From assembly GCA_028868895.1 (NCBI GenBank), contig JAGWTP010000005.1, positions 1-64,000 of the forward strand: a stretch of 64,000 nt of DNA. The letters are read 5' to 3'. The translations under genes and the position numbers were made by a program. The notes beneath the pieces were generated by a model that ran no database searches, was not told the origin of the DNA, and was given only the letters and a program-made list of their open reading frames with translations. The DNA is from Burkholderiales bacterium. Its GTDB lineage: Bacteria > Pseudomonadota > Gammaproteobacteria > Burkholderiales > Burkholderiaceae_C. Positions 55,183-63,914 of the stretch are shown here, piece after piece (position 1 is the stretch's first letter; each line of letters opens with the position of its first letter).

Positions 55183-55845
55183 ATGATGGTTCCTTCGACG
55201 CGCGTCCCGGGCCGCGTCGGCCGCGCCACACGGCGACGCCCTCTGCTGGCAGTCCCGCTGGTCGTGCTTGCGCACCTCGCACTGATCTGGCTGCTCGGCG
55301 GATCGAACGTATGGCGTCCGCGTGACATTGCACCGACGCAAGCGCCGCGGCGCGTCAGCTTGCGCTTGATCGCGCCGGCCTTGCCCGCCCCACCCAGGAC
55401 CGCGCCGCAAACGGCAGACTTGATCCCGCCACCCGTACGCGCGCCGTCACGAATCCCCAGGCACACACCGAGGCCGCCGCCCGAACCCCGCGTCGACAGC
55501 CCGCTGGCCGGACGATCGGACGATGCGCCTCCCATGGCGACGATCGACACCGCAAATCGCACCGAGCCGGCCGCGAGTGCACCGATCGCGTTGCCCTCGC
55601 TGCTGGACACCGCCGCCACGCGCCGCGCGATTCGCGCCAGCGCGCGCGAACCCTCGCTCGCGCAACAGATCGCGCGAACCAGCGGCGAGCCGCCGCCCAC
55701 CAGCGCACCGGATCGCCTGGGCAACGCAGTGAAGGCCGCCGGCCGCGGTGACTGCGCGAAGGGCGACTACACCGGCGCCGGCATGGGGTTGCTGAGCTTG
55801 CCGTTTCTCGCCGTGGCGGTGGCCGGCGGCCAGTGCGCGAAGTGA
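55183..55845 (+). CDS. TonB-like membrane-anchored proline-rich protein of unknown function
   Basis: This is a 220-residue protein when started at ATG 55183; in-frame ATGs at 55054 and 55111 are other choices. One hydrophobic anchor (LLAVPLVVLAHLALIWLLGG) sits near the N-terminus. A Pro/Arg-rich periplasmic stretch (RIPRHTPRPPPEPR) follows, then an alpha-helical segment. A C-terminal motif, GDCAKGDYTGAGMGLLSLPFLA...GGQCAK, has two cysteines that could form a disulfide. The layout is like TonB, but the canonical TonB C-terminal YP motif is absent. It is divergent from the phosphodiesterase operon. Confidence 0.65.
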   Translation: MMVPSTRVPGRVGRATRRRPLLAVPLVVLAHLALIWLLGGSNVWRPRDIAPTQAPRRVSLRLIAPALPAPPRTAPQTADLIPPPVRAPSRIPRHTPRPPPEPRVDSPLAGRSDDAPPMATIDTANRTEPAASAPIALPSLLDTAATRRAIRASAREPSLAQQIARTSGEPPPTSAPDRLGNAVKAAGRGDCAKGDYTGAGMGLLSLPFLAVAVAGGQCAK

Positions 55846-55938
55846 TAGCGGCTGGTGCGTGTGCCGATCCTGGCTCGCGGACCTGCACGCCGATGGCTGT
55901 GCGGTGTGTCGACGTGCCGCGTGCCGCGTGCCAGCGCG

Positions 55939-56463
55939 TCAGCGCGCCGGCGCGCCCAGCGCCTGCAGCGCGTCGCCGGTCATGCGGCAGATGCGCCAGT
56001 CGGGCAGCACCGACGCGCCCATGCCTTGATAGAAACGGATCGCGCCTTCGTTCCAGTCGAGCACGCTCCACTCGAAGCGGCCGCAACCGCGCTCGACCGC
56101 CAGCGCGGCGAGCCGGGTCAGCAGCGCCTTGCCGATGCCGCTGCCGCGCTGCTCGGGCTTGACGTACAGGTCTTCGAGGTATAGGCCCGGCTGCGCCAGA
56201 AAGGTCGAGAAATTGGTGAAGAACAGCGCGAACGCCACCACCTCGCCGTGGCCCTTGCCGTCGCCCAGCTCGGCCACCAGCGCCTCGGCCGCGGGCCGTT
56301 CGCCGAACAACTGCGGGCGCAGCTTCTCGGGCGTGACCTGCAGCATCGGGGTCAGGCCCTCGAACTCGGCGAGATCGCGGATCAGCTGGACGATGGCGCC
56401 GACATCGCGCAACTCGGCGCTGCGCAACGTGAAGGGGGGCGGCGCGCTCGTGGAAGGGTTCAT
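55939..56463 (-). CDS. GNAT-family N-acetyltransferase
   Basis: This 174-residue acetyltransferase resembles diamine/spermidine N1-acetyltransferases. It has LRDVGAIVQLIRDLAEFEGL near the N-terminus, and the CoA-binding motif EDLYVKPEQRGSGIGKALLTRLA. The C-terminal W-x-VLDWNEGAIRFYQGMGAS segment is typical of the family. The start at 56463 (MNPSTSAPPPF) follows an Arg-rich non-coding leader. The substrate, a polyamine or an amino acid, is not certain. Confidence 0.85.
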   Translation of the reverse strand: MNPSTSAPPPFTLRSAELRDVGAIVQLIRDLAEFEGLTPMLQVTPEKLRPQLFGERPAAEALVAELGDGKGHGEVVAFALFFTNFSTFLAQPGLYLEDLYVKPEQRGSGIGKALLTRLAALAVERGCGRFEWSVLDWNEGAIRFYQGMGASVLPDWRICRMTGDALQALGAPAR

Positions 56464-56536
56464 GGCGTCGATTCTCCCGCATCGGCTGTCGCGCCTTCGA
56501 CAGCGCGCCGGCACCGCGCCGCGTACAGTGCCGCGC

Positions 56537-57475
56537 ATGAACGTTGAACCCTACACCGTGCGGCGCCCGAGCCGCAGCCGTTATCTGACGCTGCGCGGCC
56601 TGCGCCACCACGTGCTCGAGTGGGGCGACGCCTCCATGGTCACGCCCGAGCGCCCGCCGCTGCTGATGCAGCATGGCTGGATGGACGTGGCGGCATCGTT
56701 CCAGTTCGTCGTCGACGCGCTGCCCACCGACCGCCACGTGCTGGCGTTCGACTGGCGCGGCTTCGGCTTGACCGACACGCCCGCCACCGACTCCTACTGG
56801 CTCCCCGACTACCTCGGCGACCTCGACGCCGCGCTCGACGCGCTGTGCTTCGACGCTGCACCCGAACGGCCGATCGACCTGCTCGGCCACAGCATGGGCG
56901 GCAACGTTGTGATGCTGTACGCCGGCATCCGCCCCGAACGCGTGCGCCGGCTCGTCAACCTCGAAGGCTTCGGCATGCCGGCGACGAAGCCGACGCAGGC
57001 GCCGCGGCGCTACGCACAGTGGCTCGACGAACTCAAGCAACCGGTCGCGCTGCGCGACTACGACAGCCTGGGCGCGGTGGCCGAGCGGCTGCGCAAGACC
57101 AACCCGCGCCTGTCGGCGCCGCGCGCCGCCTGGCTCGCGCAGCACTGGTCGCGCAGGGTCGAGAAGGCAGGCGCCGGCGCCCGCTACGAGATCCTGGGCG
57201 ACCCGGCCCACAAGCGCGCCAGCCCGCTGCTCTACCAGCGCGACGAAGTGCTCGAATGCTGGAAGCTCATCACCGCGCCGCTGCTGTGGGTCGAGGGCGA
57301 CGAGACCGACACCGCTAGGTGGTGGGGCACGCGCTACTCCAAGGCCGAGTTTCACGAGCGGCTGAACGTGGTGCGCAACGTCGAGCGCCACCAGCTCTCT
57401 CCGGCCGGGCACATGCTGCACCACGACCAGCCCGAAGCGCTGGCGCGGCGACTCGAGGCGTTCCTGGCGGTGTAA
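56537..57475 (+). CDS. Alpha/beta-hydrolase-fold protein
   Basis: This 312-residue hydrolase has LLMQHGWMDVAASFQF (oxyanion region) and the nucleophile elbow LLGHSMGGNVVM (Ser in GHSMG) near residue 118. An acid lies in APLLWVEGDETDTARWW and the late histidine in SPAGHMLHHDQPEALA. It could be an esterase, lipase or lactonase; no substrate is evident. It diverges from the acetyltransferase gene by 73 bases and lies 69 bases upstream of prfB. Confidence 0.85.
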   Translation: MNVEPYTVRRPSRSRYLTLRGLRHHVLEWGDASMVTPERPPLLMQHGWMDVAASFQFVVDALPTDRHVLAFDWRGFGLTDTPATDSYWLPDYLGDLDAALDALCFDAAPERPIDLLGHSMGGNVVMLYAGIRPERVRRLVNLEGFGMPATKPTQAPRRYAQWLDELKQPVALRDYDSLGAVAERLRKTNPRLSAPRAAWLAQHWSRRVEKAGAGARYEILGDPAHKRASPLLYQRDEVLECWKLITAPLLWVEGDETDTARWWGTRYSKAEFHERLNVVRNVERHQLSPAGHMLHHDQPEALARRLEAFLAV

Positions 57476-57497
57476 CTTCGGGGCCGGGAGCGCAACG

Positions 57498-57503
57498 TAA
57501 AAT
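57498..57503 (+). promoter_or_regulatory. Candidate prfB -10 box
   Basis: TAAAAT stands 41 bases before the prfB ATG at 57545 in the short gap after the hydrolase gene. No strong -35 is visible. Confidence 0.4.
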
Positions 57504-57544
57504 CGCGCCTTTCGAGCCGCGCTCGATCCCCACGAAAGCACCCG

Positions 57545-58649
57545 ATGGACGTCGAACACATCAATGCCATAGGCAACTCCCTGGCCGACCTGACGAAGCG
57601 CACGGTCGACCTCCGGGGGTATCTTTGACTACGACCGGAAAGCCCTGAGGCTGAACGAAGTCGTCGCCGCGCTCGAGAACCCGAAGGTCTGGGACGAACC
57701 CAAGCGCGCGCAGGAGCTGGGGCGCGAGAAGCGCACGCTGGAGACCGTGGTCCAGACCATCGACCACCTGGCCAGCAACCTCGCCGACAACACCGAACTG
57801 TTCGAGATGTCGAAGGAAGAAGGCGACGAGGCCGGCCTGCGCGCGATCGAGGCCGATGCGCAGAAGCTCGAGGCCACGGTCGCGCAGCTCGAGTTCCGCC
57901 GCATGTTCAACAAGCCGGAAGACCCGCTCAACTGCTTCATCGACATCCAGGCCGGCGCCGGCGGCACCGAGGCCTGCGACTGGGCCGCGATGCTGTTGCG
58001 CCAGTACCTGAAGTACGCCGAGCGCAAGGGCTTCAAGTCGACGATGGAAGACGAGTCGGCGGGCGACGTGGCCGGCATCAAGAGTGCCACGATCAAGGTC
58101 GAGGGCGACTACGCTTTCGGCCTGCTGCGCACCGAGACCGGCGTGCATCGCCTGGTGCGCAAGAGCCCGTTCGATTCGGCCGGCGGGCGCCACACCAGCT
58201 TCGCGAGCATCTTCGTCTACCCCGAGGTCGACGATTCGATCGAGATCGACATCAACCCGTCCGACGTGCGCACCGACACCTTCCGCGCCAGTGGCGCCGG
58301 CGGCCAGCACATCAACAAGACCGACTCGGCGGTGCGGCTCACCCACATCCCGACCGGCATCGTCGTGCAGTGCCAGGACGGCCGCAGCCAGCACAGCAAC
58401 CGCGACGTGGCCTGGAAGCGGCTGCGCTCGCGCCTGTACGACTTCGAGATGCGCAAGCGCATGGAAGCGCAGCAAAAACTCGAGGACACCAAGACCGACG
58501 TCGGCTGGGGCCACCAGATCCGCTCCTACGTGCTCGACCAGAGCCGCATCAAGGACCTGCGCACCGGCTACGAGACCAGCAACACGCAGAAGGTGCTCGA
58601 CGGCGACCTCGACCCGTTCATCGAAGCCAGCCTGAAGCAAGGCGTCTGA
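57545..58649 (+). CDS. prfB: Peptide chain release factor 2 with programmed +1 frameshift
   Basis: RF2 ends translation at UGA and UAA. The gene starts at ATG 57545 ([19 protein letters not shown]) and reads 27 codons to an in-frame TGA at 57626-57628. The body continues in the +1 frame from GAC 57627, so the protein is made only after a ribosome shift at CTT-TGA. The body has the GGQ loop ([13 protein letters not shown]) that releases peptide and [15 protein letters not shown], the SPF-type stop-codon recognition motif. The complete product has about 367 residues, the usual RF2 length. A HAD gene begins one base after the stop. Confidence 0.96.
57611..57629 (+). promoter_or_regulatory. RF2 programmed frameshift site
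   Basis: The signal reads CTCCGGGGGTATCTTTGAC. A Shine-Dalgarno-like GGGGG lies three bases before the CTT codon, followed by TGA and C, as in the E. coli RF2 autoregulatory site. Low RF2 favours the shift, so the protein controls its own level. Confidence 0.92.
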
Positions 58650-58650
58650 G

Positions 58651-59361
58651 ATGCATGCCTTGTTGTTCGACCTCGACGGCACGCTGATCGACAGCATGCC
58701 GCACCACCAGGACGCCTGGGTGCAGTGGTACGCACGGCGCGGCCTGTCGATGGGCAGCGGCGACTTCTTCTCGGCCACTGCCGGGCGCTCCAACGCCGAG
58801 ATCCTGCTCGACCTGTTCCCGGCCCTGTCGGTGCAGGAGCACGCGGCGATGGCCGACGAGAAGGAGGCGATCTACCGCGAGTTGGCGGCGCCGTCGCTGG
58901 CCCTGATCGGCGGCGCGCGGGCGTTCGTCGAACAGGCGCGCGCCGCCGGGCTGCGCCTGGCGGTGTGCACCGCCTCGACGCTGCCGAACATGGCGCTGGC
59001 GTTCGAGCGGCACGGCATCGATGGCTGGGTCGACACCGTGGTGAGCCCGGCCGACACCCTGTCCGGGCCGGGCGCGGGCGCCAGGGTGCGCGGCAAGCCA
59101 CACCCCGACATCTTTCTCGAAGCGGCGCGGCGCCTGGGCATCTCGCCCGAGCACTGCGTGGTCTTCGAAGACGCGCCGTTGGGCGTCGAGGGCGCACGGC
59201 GCGCCGGCATGCAGGCGGTGGCGTTGACGACCACGCTGCCGGCGCAGGCCTTCGCCGGGTTCGACAACCTGATCGCGGTCGCGCCCGATTTCACGACGCT
59301 CGAACTTTCCGAACTGATCCGCGCGCACCGCGCACACCCCAAGGCACCCCATGATGCGTGA
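58651..59361 (+). CDS. HAD-superfamily hydrolase, beta-phosphoglucomutase-like
   Basis: This 236-residue phosphatase has LLFDLDGTLIDSMPHH (the two catalytic Asp), VCTASTLPNM (the motif II threonine/serine) and GKPHPDIFLEAARRLG (motif III lysine). VVFEDAPLGVEGARRAGM is motif IV. A helical cap domain sits between. It begins one base after the prfB stop and overlaps the pepN start by 11 bases. It most likely dephosphorylates a small sugar phosphate or related metabolite; substrate unknown. Confidence 0.85.
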   Translation: MHALLFDLDGTLIDSMPHHQDAWVQWYARRGLSMGSGDFFSATAGRSNAEILLDLFPALSVQEHAAMADEKEAIYRELAAPSLALIGGARAFVEQARAAGLRLAVCTASTLPNMALAFERHGIDGWVDTVVSPADTLSGPGAGARVRGKPHPDIFLEAARRLGISPEHCVVFEDAPLGVEGARRAGMQAVALTTTLPAQAFAGFDNLIAVAPDFTTLELSELIRAHRAHPKAPHDA

Positions 59362-62068
59362 AGGCTCCTCCACCCTGGTGCGCCGCGGCGACTACACCGC
59401 ACCGGCCTACTGGATCCGCAGCGTCGAGCTCAGCTTCGACCTCGATCCGGCCAAGACCATGGTCATCAGCCGGATGCAGATCGAGCGCAACGCCGACGCG
59501 CCAGCGCAGCCGCTGCGCCTGCACGGCGAAGAGCTGAACCTGACGCGGGTGTCGGTCAACGGCGCGTCGGTGTCGTTCCGGCATGAAGACGGCATGCTCG
59601 TGATCGACAGCCTGCAAGAGATGCCGCCGGGCCCGTTCGCGCTCGAGATCCGCAACACCTGCGCGCCCGACAAGAACACCCGGCTGTCGGGCCTGTACAC
59701 CTCGGGCGGCGGCCTGTTCACCCAGTGCGAGGCCGAGGGCTTTCGACGCATCACCTACTTCCTGGACCGGCCCGACGTGATGGCGGTCTACAGCGTGACC
59801 TTGCGCGCGAACAAGGCGGCCTACCCGGTGCTGCTGTCCAACGGCAACCTGGTGGAGCAAGGCGACCTCGAAGGCGGCCGCCACTACGCGACGTGGCACG
59901 ACCCGCACCCCAAGCCGAGCTACCTGTTCGCGCTCGTTGCCGCCGACCTGGTGGCGCGCCAGCAGCAGATCCGCACCCGCTCGGGCAAGGACCACCTGCT
60001 GCAGGTCTACGTCAAGCGCGGCGACCTCGACAAGACCGAGCACGCGATGAACTCGCTGATCGCGTCGATCGTCTGGGACGAGGCGCGCTTCAAGCTGGCG
60101 CTCGACCTGGAGCGCTACATGATCGTCGCGGTCGAGGACTACAACAGCGGCGCGATGGAGAACAAGGGCCTGAACCTGTTCAACACCAAGTACGTGCTGG
60201 CCTCGCCGGCCACCGCCACCGACGACAACTACGCCGGCATCGAATCGGTGGTCGCGCACGAATACTTCCACAACTGGACCGGCAACCGCGTCACCTGCCG
60301 CGACTGGTTCCAGTTGAGCCTGAAGGAGGGCCTGACGGTCTTTCGCGATCAGGAGTTCAGCATGGACATGGCGGGTGGCCCGGCCTCGGGGAACGGGGCC
60401 GGCTCCCCGGTCAGCGCGCGCGCCGTCCAGCGCATCGACGACGTGCGCCGCCTGCGCGAGCTGCAGTTCCCGGAAGACGCCGGCCCGATGGCACACCCGG
60501 TGCGCCCCGAGAGCTACGCGCAGATCGACAACTTCTACACCGCCACCGTGTATGAAAAGGGCGCCGAGGTCGTGCGCATGATGCACACGCTGGTCGGCCG
60601 CGACGGCTTCGCCAGAGGCATGACGCTGTACTTCGAGCGATTCGACGGCCAGGCCGTGACCTGCGACGACTTCGCGCAGGCCATCGCCGACGCCAACCCG
60701 GCGAGCGCGCTGGCCCGCACGCTGCCGCAGTTCAAGCGCTGGTACGCGCAGGCCGGCACGCCGCGCGTCACGGCACGCGGCCGCTACGACGCGCCGTCGC
60801 GCACCTACACGCTGGGCATCGAGCAGGCCGGCTCGGCCACGGGCCACACCCCGCAGGAGCCGTTCGTGATCCCGCTGGCGATCGGCCTGGTCGGGCGCGA
60901 CGGCCGCGCGCTGCCGCTGCGGCTCGAAGACGAGCCCGCCGACGCACCGGCCGCGGCCGAGCGCGTGCTGGTGCTCGAGGAGCCGCGCAGCTTCTACACC
61001 TTCGTCGGCATCGACGTCGAACCGGTGCCGTCGCTGCTGCGCGGCTTCTCGGCGCCGGTGATCCTGGTCGACGGCCTGACCGACGCCGACCTGCTGGTGC
61101 TGCTGCAGCACGACACCGACCCGTTCAACCGCTGGGAGGCCGGCCAGCGCCTGGCGCTCAGCCGGCTGCTCGCCGCCGTGCGCGGCGAGGCCGCGCTCGA
61201 ACTCGACGCGCCGTTCGTCGAGGCGATGCGCGCGGTGCTGCGCCACCCGCGGCTCGACGCCGCGTTCAAGGACCTCGTGCTCACGCCGCCCACCGAGAGC
61301 TACCTGGCCGAGCAGCTCGCGCCGGTCGACCCGCCGCGCATCCACGCCGCGCGCGAGTCGATGCTGCGCCAACTCGCCGCGGCGCTAAGGGCCGACTGGG
61401 AATGGGCCTTCGAGGCGCATCAGGTCACCGGCCCCTACACGCCCGACCCGGTCTCGGCCGGCAAACGGGCGCTCGCGAACCGGGCGCTGGCGATGCTGTG
61501 CCTCGACGCGGTCGCCAGCGGCGACCCGGTCTGGCCCGGGCGCACCTACCAGCGCTTCAAGGATGCCGCCCACATGACCGATCGGCTGGGCGCGCTGACC
61601 GCGCTGGTGCGCTCGCATGCCCAGCACGCCGAACCGGCGCTGCACCGGTTCTACGAGTTGTTCCGCAGCGAGCCGCTGGTGATCGACACCTGGTTCGCGC
61701 TGCAGGCAGGTGCGCCCGAGGTCGATGGCAAGGTGTTCGCGCGCGTCAAGCGGCTGCTCAAGCACGCCGACTTCTCGATCCGCAACCCGAACCGCGCGCG
61801 CAGCCTGTTGTCGGCCTTCTGCTCGGGCAACCCGGGTGCGTTCCACCGCGCCGACGCCGCCGGCTATGTGTTCTGGGCCGAGCAGGTGATGGCACTCGAC
61901 GCCATCAACCCGCAGCTCGCCGCGCGCCTGGCGCGCATGCTCGACCGCTGGAGCCAGCTCGCCGAGCCGTACCGTGGCGCGGCGCGCGTCGCCATCGAGC
62001 GCGTCGCGGCCAAGCCGGACCTGTCGGCCAACGTGCGCGAGATCGTCTCGAACGCGCTCGCCGCCTGA
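59351..62068 (+). CDS. pepN: Aminopeptidase N
   Basis: This 905-residue M1 metallopeptidase removes N-terminal residues from peptides. The exopeptidase motif is NSGAMENKGLNLFN. The zinc site is VVAHEYFHNWTGNRVTCRDWFQLSLKEGLT, with HExxH, 18 residues and Glu. A catalytic Tyr lies farther on near YEKGAEVVRMMHTL. The C-terminal third is helical, as in the E. coli enzyme (870 residues). It overlaps the HAD gene, and 32 bases separate it from the phosphofructokinase gene. Confidence 0.96.
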   Translation: MMREGSSTLVRRGDYTAPAYWIRSVELSFDLDPAKTMVISRMQIERNADAPAQPLRLHGEELNLTRVSVNGASVSFRHEDGMLVIDSLQEMPPGPFALEIRNTCAPDKNTRLSGLYTSGGGLFTQCEAEGFRRITYFLDRPDVMAVYSVTLRANKAAYPVLLSNGNLVEQGDLEGGRHYATWHDPHPKPSYLFALVAADLVARQQQIRTRSGKDHLLQVYVKRGDLDKTEHAMNSLIASIVWDEARFKLALDLERYMIVAVEDYNSGAMENKGLNLFNTKYVLASPATATDDNYAGIESVVAHEYFHNWTGNRVTCRDWFQLSLKEGLTVFRDQEFSMDMAGGPASGNGAGSPVSARAVQRIDDVRRLRELQFPEDAGPMAHPVRPESYAQIDNFYTATVYEKGAEVVRMMHTLVGRDGFARGMTLYFERFDGQAVTCDDFAQAIADANPASALARTLPQFKRWYAQAGTPRVTARGRYDAPSRTYTLGIEQAGSATGHTPQEPFVIPLAIGLVGRDGRALPLRLEDEPADAPAAAERVLVLEEPRSFYTFVGIDVEPVPSLLRGFSAPVILVDGLTDADLLVLLQHDTDPFNRWEAGQRLALSRLLAAVRGEAALELDAPFVEAMRAVLRHPRLDAAFKDLVLTPPTESYLAEQLAPVDPPRIHAARESMLRQLAAALRADWEWAFEAHQVTGPYTPDPVSAGKRALANRALAMLCLDAVASGDPVWPGRTYQRFKDAAHMTDRLGALTALVRSHAQHAEPALHRFYELFRSEPLVIDTWFALQAGAPEVDGKVFARVKRLLKHADFSIRNPNRARSLLSAFCSGNPGAFHRADAAGYVFWAEQVMALDAINPQLAARLARMLDRWSQLAEPYRGAARVAIERVAAKPDLSANVREIVSNALAA

Positions 62069-62100
62069 ACCCACACCCGACCGCACGGAGGACTGCCTTC

Positions 62101-63369
62101 ATGGCCACAAGCACGAAGAAGAAGAACGCGTTCTATGCCCAGTCGGGCGGCGTGACCGCGGTCATCAACGCGTCCGCCTGCGGCGTGATCGAGACCGCGC
62201 GTGCCCACAAGGACAAGATCGGCCGCGTCTACGCGGGGCGCAACGGCATCATCGGCGCGCTCACCGAAGACCTGATCGACACCGGCAAGGAGTCGGCGGC
62301 GTCGATTGCCGCGCTGCGCTCCACACCGTCGGGCGCGTTCGGCTCGTGCCGCTACAAGCTCAAGTCGCTCGAGGCGAACCGGCGCGAATACGAACGCCTG
62401 ATCGAGGTCTTCAGGGCCCACGACATCGGCTACTTCTTCTACAACGGCGGCGGCGACTCGGCCGACACCTGCTTCAAGGTCAGCCAGCTCAGCGAGCAGA
62501 TGGGCTACCCGCTGCAGGCGATCCACGTTCCCAAGACGATCGACAACGACCTGCCCATCACCGACTGCTGCCCGGGCTTCGGCTCGGTGGCCAAGTACGT
62601 GGCGGTGTCGGTGCTCGAAGCCTCGTTCGACGTGCGCTCGATGGCCAAGACCTCGACCAAGGTGTTCGTCGTCGAGGTGATGGGCCGGCACGCCGGCTGG
62701 ATCGCCGCGGCCGGCGGCCTGGTCGAGGCGCACGGCATCCCGGTGGTGATCCTGTTCCCCGAAATCGTCTTCGACGAGCAGAAGTTCATCGCCCGCGTCG
62801 ACACGCTGGTGAAGGCGCACGGCTACTGCACCGTGGTCGTCTCCGAAGGCTGCCACCACGCCGACGGCAGCTTCCTGGCCGAACAAGGCGCGCGCGACGC
62901 GTTCGGCCACGCGCAACTCGGCGGTGCGGCGCCGGTCGTCGCCGACATGGTCAAGCGCGCGCTCGGCCACAAGTTCCATTGGGCCGTGGCCGACTACCTG
63001 CAGCGCGCGGCGCGCCACATCGCGTCGGCCACCGACGTGAAACAGGCCTACGAACTCGGGCGCAAGGCGGTCGAGCTGGCCTTGAGGGGCCACAACGCCG
63101 TGATGCCCACGGTCGAGCGCCTCTCCGACGTGCCGTACCGCTACAAGATCGGCGTGGCGCCGCTGGCGCACGTGGCCAACGTCGAGAAGTTCATGCCGCG
63201 CGACTTCATCACCAAGGACGGCTTCGGCATCACCGACAAGTGCCGCCGCTACCTCACCCCGCTGATCCAGGGCGAGGACTACCCGAAGTACAAGGCCGGC
63301 ATGCCGGCCTACGTGACGCTGAAGAACGTCGCGGTGCCGAAGAAGCTCGCGGCGTTCGAGCTGAAGTAG
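62101..63369 (+). CDS. pfp: 6-phosphofructokinase, probably diphosphate-dependent
   Basis: This 422-residue enzyme phosphorylates fructose-6-phosphate. PKTIDNDLPITDCCPGFGSV holds the P-K-TIDND signature of PPi-dependent enzymes (ATP enzymes have PGTIDND), and the phosphate loop reads YNGGGDSADT. MGRHAGWIAAAGG is also typical. Betaproteobacteria of this kind commonly use a PPi-type enzyme instead of ATP-PfkA. A ribosome-binding GGAGG lies 10 bases before the ATG. Cofactor choice is inferred from motif only. Confidence 0.88.
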   Translation: MATSTKKKNAFYAQSGGVTAVINASACGVIETARAHKDKIGRVYAGRNGIIGALTEDLIDTGKESAASIAALRSTPSGAFGSCRYKLKSLEANRREYERLIEVFRAHDIGYFFYNGGGDSADTCFKVSQLSEQMGYPLQAIHVPKTIDNDLPITDCCPGFGSVAKYVAVSVLEASFDVRSMAKTSTKVFVVEVMGRHAGWIAAAGGLVEAHGIPVVILFPEIVFDEQKFIARVDTLVKAHGYCTVVVSEGCHHADGSFLAEQGARDAFGHAQLGGAAPVVADMVKRALGHKFHWAVADYLQRAARHIASATDVKQAYELGRKAVELALRGHNAVMPTVERLSDVPYRYKIGVAPLAHVANVEKFMPRDFITKDGFGITDKCRRYLTPLIQGEDYPKYKAGMPAYVTLKNVAVPKKLAAFELK

Positions 63370-63384
63370 CCGGATCGCGTCGGC

Positions 63385-63390
63385 TAGAAT
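63385..63390 (+). promoter_or_regulatory. Candidate tRNA promoter -10
   Basis: TAGAAT lies 51 bases before the mature tRNA-Thr start, in the short region after pfp. It is followed by two small GC-rich hairpins (CCGC-TTTT-GCGG type), so processing of a leader is possible. The -35 is unclear. Confidence 0.35.
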
Positions 63391-63440
63391 TGCCGCTTTT
63401 GCGGAGCGGCGTTGCCGCTTCAGCGGTCTGCACAGACCAC

Positions 63441-63516
63441 GCCGGCGTAGCTCAGTTGGTAGAGCAGCGCATTCGTAATGCGAAGGTCGGGAGTTCGACT
63501 CTTCTCGCCGGCACCA
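63441..63516 (+). tRNA. tRNA-Thr (anticodon CGT)
   Basis: The 76-base gene includes the encoded CCA end. The acceptor stem pairs GCCGGCG (63441-63447) with CGCCGGC (63506-63512). The D-arm is GCTC-AGTTGGTAGA-GCAG. The anticodon loop TTCGTAA has anticodon CGT. The region around the anticodon is the same as E. coli thrW. The T-arm has two G-T pairs (GGGAG with CTTCT). It reads ACG codons. Confidence 0.95.
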
Positions 63517-63523
63517 CCATCCG

Positions 63524-63551
63524 CAAGGGCCTGCCAATGAGCGGGCCCTTG
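63524..63551 (+). terminator. Hairpin after tRNA-Thr
   Basis: CAAGGGCC (63524-63531) and GGCCCTTG (63544-63551) are perfect inverted arms around a 12-base loop. No T-run follows, so termination may be weak. Confidence 0.4.
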
Positions 63552-63680
63552 CACTTCGAGATGCATGGGTCGCGGATGCGGCCCGTGCGATCCAGACCAA
63601 GCGCCGGACCTTCGCACTGCGCGCGCCACCGGTCGGCCAACGGAGCTGGCAACCGTTGTCAATCTGCCCAAGATGCCGAC

Positions 63681-63914
63681 ATGCGCGCCTTGCCCGAGTC
63701 GATGCTCGATTACATCGACGACCGCGTCGCCGCAGGAAGCTTCGGCAACACCGGCGAGTACATCGGCGACCGGGTTCGCCGGGATCAGCAAGAGCAGGCC
63801 AAGAAGCGGCTGCGCGACATCATCGAGGCGGGACGAGCATCCGGGCGCGGTCGGCGTCGCATCAAGGCGGACGAGACGGCACTGCCGGTGATCGCTCGCG
63901 GCAAGATCGATTGA
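63681..63914 (+). CDS. parD: ParD-like antitoxin, possibly frameshifted at its N-terminus
   Basis: This 77-residue protein has MRALPESMLDYIDDRVAAG, GNTGEYIGDRVRRDQQEQAKKRLRDIIEAG, a ribbon-helix-helix-like antitoxin with a basic C-tail. ParD normally starts with a short beta strand (pattern ATVNLP). Here that strand is absent from this frame, yet ATVVNLPK is encoded immediately upstream in another frame near 63648-63672. A single-base indel between 63665 and 63680 may have split the gene, or the shorter protein is functional. The stop overlaps the toxin start. Confidence 0.7.
   Translation: MRALPESMLDYIDDRVAAGSFGNTGEYIGDRVRRDQQEQAKKRLRDIIEAGRASGRGRRRIKADETALPVIARGKID

Noticed and set aside
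63391-63435. Repeated TTGCCGCTT with small hairpins before tRNA-Thr
   Set aside because: Two short copies only; more likely leader sequence than a repeat element.
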